DNA from: Kosmotogales bacterium
Lineage (GTDB): Bacteria; Thermotogota; Thermotogae; Petrotogales; Kosmotogaceae
Assembly (NCBI GenBank): GCA_030156385.1
Contig: JASGMR010000005.1
Location: 1-59,442, forward strand
Reading direction: 5' to 3'
DNA: 59,442 nt
Position numbers and translations under genes: made by a program. Shown here in pieces: positions 54,904-59,442 of the stretch. Below the pieces are notes generated by a model. It had not been told where the DNA came from. It saw nothing but the letters and a program-made list of their open reading frames with translations, and searched no databases. The first letter of the stretch is position 1; every line of letters begins with the position of its first letter.

Positions 54904-55450
54904 GAAAAAAAAGATAAAAATTGGTTCTCTTATTTTGTTTATGGTTATAATGCTTATAATAGTTTTTTTAGGGAAAACTTTGTTCAGTAATTTTTTTGAT
55001 CAAACTTTGAAAACGGAAATTAATGAAAAAAGTATTATCCTTCTGTCACAAAATATACAGATAACTGAAGATTTGAAAAAAGATATTGATACAGTTGAAA
55101 ACGAGATCTTTACTTTGCAAAATATGCAGAAGAGTTTAATAAGAAAATTGACAAATATTGAAAAATCTCTTGATGACAGGAGCTTTGGAGGCAAAGTTAT
55201 AAAAGTTTTCAATGAAATAGTGGGCACAGAATTCGTTTTAGATACGATAATTTCGCAGATAATAATTAATTCGGACAGCGGCGAAATAATTTTTTATATA
55301 TTGAGAGATAATGAAATTGAAGATGAATTAAAAAAACCTGAAAGTTACGAAGATTTGAATATAAGTTTGGATAAAGTCGGAAGCATAGATTATACGGATA
55401 CTTTACAACTGGATTTATATGATCTTAATGTGGGTGATAAAAATGAATAA
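54875..55450 (+). CDS. PilN-like bitopic assembly protein
   Basis: From TTG 54875 the protein has 191 residues. The first residues KKINFLLNKKKK resemble the I-N-L-L-P motif by which PilN binds PilM. A single membrane helix follows (about 17-36), then a coiled-coil stretch (about 50-100) and a small outer domain. GAGGTGG (54860-54866) fits this TTG and not the GTG at 54863 that opens the longer frame. The gene overlaps both neighbours, so the pilM-, pilN- and pilO-like products are probably made together. Confidence 0.7.
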   Translation: MKKINFLLNKKKKIKIGSLILFMVIMLIIVFLGKTLFSNFFDQTLKTEINEKSIILLSQNIQITEDLKKDIDTVENEIFTLQNMQKSLIRKLTNIEKSLDDRSFGGKVIKVFNEIVGTEFVLDTIISQIIINSDSGEIIFYILRDNEIEDELKKPESYEDLNISLDKVGSIDYTDTLQLDLYDLNVGDKNE

Positions 55451-56036
55451 TAATGAAAAAAAAGACTTTAATAATTTTGGTTCAGATAATCTTATGATTG
55501 AAGAGACCCCTTCAAATTTTATTCACTTTGAAAGTGAATACAGAGGCGAACTGGCAAAAAAAATAACATTTTTTAATAAAAAGGGAATTTCGAAAAAAAT
55601 GGCAATTATAATTTTCGTCGTCTTCTCTGCTCTTTTAGTGGGATATTTCTTCTGGTTTTATCTGTATCAGAATTTTCAATATACTTCCGCTCTTATAAAT
55701 AAATTATCTGAACTTGAACAGGAGTTTTATAATTATGAGAAATTAAAAAATCAAATGGATGAACTCATAGATACTTTGGATCAAAAAAGCGATTTGAGTG
55801 CCATCACCAGCCTTTTTGGAATAAATAACAGTCCGGGTAATTATAATGTCAGTTATAAAGGTAGTTCCGAAAATGTTACAGAAATAGTGAAAAAAATATT
55901 CTCTGAGCCAAAAATACAAGTTAATAATATTGAAATTAAGTCAGGATTCGGATTTCCAATTTTACCTAAAAATCTTGAAAGTGAAGGAGCGAATGTCGAA
56001 TTATCAGGGAATTTAACGATATTAAATTTTGATTAA
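55443..56036 (+). CDS. PilO-like bitopic assembly protein
   Basis: From ATG 55443 the protein has 197 residues: a long cytoplasmic part (about 1-53), a membrane helix (about 54-78), a coiled coil (about 83-115, SALINKLSELEQEFYNYEKL) and a small domain to the end. This is the topology of PilO, which pairs with PilN in the inner membrane. The cytoplasmic part is longer than usual. The start overlaps the pilN-like stop and fits GGGTGA in that gene. The ATG at 55419 is inside the previous gene and has no ribosome binding site. Confidence 0.65.
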   Translation: MNNNEKKDFNNFGSDNLMIEETPSNFIHFESEYRGELAKKITFFNKKGISKKMAIIIFVVFSALLVGYFFWFYLYQNFQYTSALINKLSELEQEFYNYEKLKNQMDELIDTLDQKSDLSAITSLFGINNSPGNYNVSYKGSSENVTEIVKKIFSEPKIQVNNIEIKSGFGFPILPKNLESEGANVELSGNLTILNFD

Positions 56037-56051
56037 TATGGGGATGTTTGA

Positions 56052-56516
56052 ATGAAGAGAGTGATTTATTTAACATTAATAATAAGCTTAGCGAGTATTG
56101 TTATTTCAGCAATTTATTTTTTAAATGTGAGTAACTTTATATTTTATCCGGTTCAGGAAATAAACGTTATTTCCAAAAGGATTGATTTTAATAACATAGT
56201 CGAAACAGTTGAATTTCAAGATTATTTTAAGCCTCTTTATTCAAATACCGATAATTTAGTCAGTTCACTTATAAACATTGGTGGCGAAGAGAAAAGAATA
56301 GATTATTTAGGTTTTTTCAAGGTAAATAATATTGATTACGCTTATATAGAAAGTGAGAACGTAAAAAGAAGAGTGAAATCAGGTGATCAGATAAATTTGA
56401 AAAATTCTGATGGAACACTTACAAATTATCTGATTTTTGGTATTACAGAGCAGGTAATTCTTTTGAATGATTTAAATAACGATGAATTTTTAATAGTTAA
56501 GAAAAAAATAAAATAA
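56052..56516 (+). CDS. PilP/GspC-like periplasmic protein
   Basis: The 154-residue protein has one N-terminal membrane helix (about 5-25) without a lipobox, then about 60 linker residues and a beta-rich domain (about 95-154) containing YLGFFKVNNIDYAYIESENV and YLIFGITEQVILLN, which looks like the small domain shared by PilP and GspC that contacts the secretin. Its position between pilO-like and the secretin supports this. PilP is usually a lipoprotein, GspC is not; the missing lipobox is closer to GspC. Confidence 0.6.
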   Translation: MKRVIYLTLIISLASIVISAIYFLNVSNFIFYPVQEINVISKRIDFNNIVETVEFQDYFKPLYSNTDNLVSSLINIGGEEKRIDYLGFFKVNNIDYAYIESENVKRRVKSGDQINLKNSDGTLTNYLIFGITEQVILLNDLNNDEFLIVKKKIK

Positions 56517-56530
56517 ATGGAGTGATATCT

Positions 56531-59442
56531 ATGAAAAAAATGTTTTTAATTATCATTTTAATTTTTTTGTCAGTCATAGTATTATCAGCGAATTCTTTAG
56601 AATCTTTATATCCTATAGTTAATGAAGATAGCGTTGAAATTGATATCGTTGCAAAATCGGAAATTTCTGAAGAGTCGGTTATCTTTCAATCTAATCCTTC
56701 AAAAACGGTTTATTCATTGTCTTTGGAAGATTTTACAGGCAGTGATATGAATTTGCCGTTCAGAGGTGGAGACGTTGAAGGTCTATGGACAAGACAATAT
56801 GAGAACAAATATTCTGTAGATGTTGCTTTATTACTACCTCCGGTCATTGAACCCGAAATAATCATTGAAGGGAATACTATTAAACTCAAATTCTTTGATA
56901 TAGGCATAGGAATTGATATAGACAGGTTTTCCACTTATGGAATGTATTTGGAAGATATTATCAGTTACATATTCAATGAAGTTTTAGACATGTCTTATGT
57001 TATATCTAATTCCGTCAGTAGTTTGCCGGTTTCTGTCGGATTCACTTCTGAAAAAGTGGAAGACGTTTTAAGAAATGTACTCGTATCCCTGGGAGATAAA
57101 ATAGGATACGCATATTTAACCGATGGAACTTTTTATATAGCCAATCCAGATGAAATAAGTAATTTGGTGAATTCTTTCTGGAAAACATATACGGGTGTAG
57201 ATATCATAGATACTGAAGGTGATGAGAGTGTTGAAGACCAGATAAAGAGGATACGGGAAGAACTGCCTATAAACAGTTACATAGAGTATCTGCCAAACGA
57301 TTCTTCTATATTGGCTTTTGGAGATTTGAGAACTCATCTTGTTATATCATCTGCCCTCTCAATTTCGACTAAACAGGAGATATACACCGTACCTGAAGTT
57401 CCGTTATCTGAAACCGTTTATCTGGGAATGGATTTATACGATAAATTCGTTTCAATAGCCAAAAATTTCAATTCATTATTTTTTAATAACGAAGTTGAGA
57501 TCAATGAACTTTCAGATTTCAATCAAATATTGATAGACGGCGAAAGCGAAAAAGTAGATAAAATACTCTCTTATCTTTCTTTATTTGAAGAGATGGTATT
57601 GAATGGAAATGCAAATCAGCAGAGAAAGATGATAACAATAGAGTTGCCCGAAAACTATAAAATCGTCGAGGATGTCATCAATAACAGTAAAGATGGTATG
57701 GAAACCGATGAAAAAACTTTGATCATTGGAAAGGAAGAGTTGACCTACGTAGATTTAATCGTAAAAATGGTCGAATTATTTTTAAACGATACGGAAATAA
57801 TAGTTGATAAATCATTTGAGGGAATCAGAAGTATTACCTTCGGTGTTCCTTCTTTTGCAGAAGACGTTTTTAAGGAAATAGTAGAAGACTTAAAAGAAAA
57901 ATCCATGAATATAGATTACAGCTTTGTGAATTCGATCGAGCCTTTCAACGAAGATATTTTTGAAAGTGTAAGACAGATCACAGGGATTATTATAGAACCT
58001 TTAGGTGAAAATTCTTTCATTTTGAAAGGGGATAAAAGTACGATAAAAATAGCCAGAGACATGATTGAACAGTTTTCAAATACTCCCTTAAAGTTGTTTA
58101 AATACACTTATTATGAACTGCCTGATGGTGAATCGTTCGAAACTGCAGAGAAGATCCTTGAAAATTATTTTGTGTTTAAAGGTCTTGGAGAAGATGATTA
58201 TACGCTTGATTTAACCGGAGATAATTTGTTGTATGTTGTGGCACCGGAAAACTATTTAGATGAAGCCGTTTCACAACTTGATTACTACAAGCCATATATT
58301 ACGTCCAAGGTGTATAAAGATATAGTTCCCACATACAAGGAAATAATTGTGGAGTTTTCAAATGATGAAATCAAAAATTTGATCACACAGCTGTCTTTTC
58401 AGGTTGAGGTTCTTGATATGGGAGATAGAAGGATAATAATCGGACCCGAAGATCAAGTCACTGAACTGGATAGAATATTGAGAGAACTTTCAAAGATGAA
58501 TGAAACACAGCAAGAAACGAATAATTCCTCGGAAACAACAACCACAGATTCCACTAAAACTACCACGGATATTCCTGTTTCATCGTCTAAAACTTTTGTG
58601 GTTGTAGAAAATTTGGTAGATGTGAATTCGCTTGATCCACTCTTTAAATCTATGAATGTGGAAGTTGAATTCATTCCGCTGGAAAGTAAAACTGTAATGT
58701 ATGGAACTGAATACGACGTAAATAGGGCAAATTCGATCTACGAGCAGGTCGGAAAACTCTTTGTGAAGGAAGGAAAAACTTTCTTTTTAATGGAATTGGT
58801 TCCGGGAACCGATATAGATAAGGTCAATGACTTGTTGAAAGAATTGGAAATTGATGCTCAGATATCACAAATAGAAGGTCAATTGGTTATCATCGGTTTG
58901 GAAGAAGAGGCGTTAAAAGCGAAGGAACTCATAGACAGTATAAAAGATAATATCGATCCGGATATCGATCAAAAATACTATGAAATAACTCAGGTTCCGA
59001 CATATACTGATATAGATAATTTGAATGAATCGTTGAAACAGTTGAATATAAACGCGGAGATCATTAAAGTTCAATATGAAAAATCGCTTGATTCGGAAAC
59101 CGAAACAACGATATCTTCGAGTGACACCGAATCTGAATCCAATCAATATATAAAAAGTTCAAATTATAGTTATGCCAATACTTTATCGGTTATGGTTGTG
59201 GGTACGAAAGATGGAGTAACACAAGCAATGGAACTCCTGAATGGGTTAACTCCGAAGGAAGAGGAGAAAATCCTGATTGTGAAAACTTTCAAAATAATAG
59301 AAGAGAGGACATCAATAACGATTCTGGAAATGAAAGACCTGTATGAAAGACTGGGAATAGGAGTCGAAGGAATAGAGATAGGCGGAAAGAAAGTCCTCAT
59401 AGGAACAGAAGAAGAGATAGGAAAGGGAGAAGAAGTACTGAA
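56531..59442 (+). CDS. Very long secretin (PilQ/GspD-like), 3' end cut off
   Basis: The frame starts with ATG 56531 and a signal peptide (MKKMFLIIILIFLSVIVLSA-like), and stays open for 970 codons to the window edge. Residues 138-209 look like an N0/STN domain. From about 520 there is a series of small alpha/beta repeats of 60-75 residues (about 523-590, 593-655, 689-746, 746-805, 813-907 and 912-970), each ending with a strand such as RIIIGPEDQ or LVIIGLEEE followed by a helix. These fit secretin N1-type domains. Ser/Thr-rich linkers lie at about 657-688 and 852-875. The beta-barrel gate would lie beyond the window. Usual secretins have three or four such domains. Confidence 0.82.
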   Translation, partial: MKKMFLIIILIFLSVIVLSANSLESLYPIVNEDSVEIDIVAKSEISEESVIFQSNPSKTVYSLSLEDFTGSDMNLPFRGGDVEGLWTRQYENKYSVDVALLLPPVIEPEIIIEGNTIKLKFFDIGIGIDIDRFSTYGMYLEDIISYIFNEVLDMSYVISNSVSSLPVSVGFTSEKVEDVLRNVLVSLGDKIGYAYLTDGTFYIANPDEISNLVNSFWKTYTGVDIIDTEGDESVEDQIKRIREELPINSYIEYLPNDSSILAFGDLRTHLVISSALSISTKQEIYTVPEVPLSETVYLGMDLYDKFVSIAKNFNSLFFNNEVEINELSDFNQILIDGESEKVDKILSYLSLFEEMVLNGNANQQRKMITIELPENYKIVEDVINNSKDGMETDEKTLIIGKEELTYVDLIVKMVELFLNDTEIIVDKSFEGIRSITFGVPSFAEDVFKEIVEDLKEKSMNIDYSFVNSIEPFNEDIFESVRQITGIIIEPLGENSFILKGDKSTIKIARDMIEQFSNTPLKLFKYTYYELPDGESFETAEKILENYFVFKGLGEDDYTLDLTGDNLLYVVAPENYLDEAVSQLDYYKPYITSKVYKDIVPTYKEIIVEFSNDEIKNLITQLSFQVEVLDMGDRRIIIGPEDQVTELDRILRELSKMNETQQETNNSSETTTTDSTKTTTDIPVSSSKTFVVVENLVDVNSLDPLFKSMNVEVEFIPLESKTVMYGTEYDVNRANSIYEQVGKLFVKEGKTFFLMELVPGTDIDKVNDLLKELEIDAQISQIEGQLVIIGLEEEALKAKELIDSIKDNIDPDIDQKYYEITQVPTYTDIDNLNESLKQLNINAEIIKVQYEKSLDSETETTISSSDTESESNQYIKSSNYSYANTLSVMVVGTKDGVTQAMELLNGLTPKEEEKILIVKTFKIIEERTSITILEMKDLYERLGIGVEGIEIGGKKVLIGTEEEIGKGEEVL

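Noticed and set aside
1-59442. Mobile elements, CRISPR arrays, tRNA or rRNA genes, defence genes
   Set aside because: No repeat arrays, transposase motifs, cloverleaf sequences or rRNA segments were seen. Base composition and codon use look even throughout.

Overview
The window is a continuous, tightly packed, AT-rich bacterial chromosome segment with nearly every gene on the + strand. The ribosomal and secretion proteins, the PHP-degenerate DnaE, the rho-ROK kinase pair downstream of rplQ, and the pilus-type cluster with a very large secretin point to Thermotogota (thermophilic or mesophilic 'toga' bacteria, Petrotogales/Kosmotogales-like). That placement is inferred from gene content and order, not from a database search. 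TTG starts are frequent (lspA, prfB, ftsI-like, fusA, rpmJ, pseudopilin, pilN-like) and overlapping stop/start codons are common, so several starts given here differ from the longest reading frame.

Layout. 1-4.4 kb: 3' part of queA, a PAS-like protein, an unrecognised 409-residue protein, a DUF2344 protein that seems to start at ATC behind its own promoter, and yebC. 4.4-18.2 kb: a long run of overlapping housekeeping genes: lspA, rluD, a short dnaE, a histidine phosphatase, comB-like, a small membrane protein, a conserved unknown, CBS-ACT, uppP, glgA, galT-like, gatC, yraN, a phosphohexomutase, an unknown and truA. 18.4-27.6 kb: an exported protein, secA, prfB, then a small division/wall group (rsmH, ftsL-like, ftsI-like with PASTA domain) and a holA-like gene.

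27.66-47.2 kb: the joined str-S10-spc-alpha ribosomal supercluster, started by a textbook TTGACA-17-TAAAAT promoter and closed by a strong intrinsic terminator: rpsL, rpsG, fusA, tuf, rpsJ, rplC, rplD, rplW, rplB, rpsS, rplV, rpsC, rplP, rpmC, rpsQ, rplN, rplX, rplE, rpsN (zinc form), rpsH, rplF, rplR, rpsE, rpmD, rplO, secY, adk, map, infA, rpmJ, rpsM, rpsK, rpsD, rpoA, rplQ. A hairpin between tuf and rpsJ may tune passage from str into S10.

47.2-59.4 kb: rho with a long charged N-terminal extension and an unusual leader, a ROK kinase, endonuclease V (the only clear minus-strand gene), dnaN, ispF, then a type IV pilus/type II secretion assembly cluster: pilC/gspF, a pseudopilin that lacks a leader peptide, pilM-, pilN-, pilO- and pilP-like genes and the start of a very long secretin that runs off the end. 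No stretch over 300 bases lacks a gene. I saw no tRNA, rRNA, CRISPR array, insertion sequence or defence island. The least ordinary material is the pilus/secretin cluster and a few unusual translation-start arrangements.
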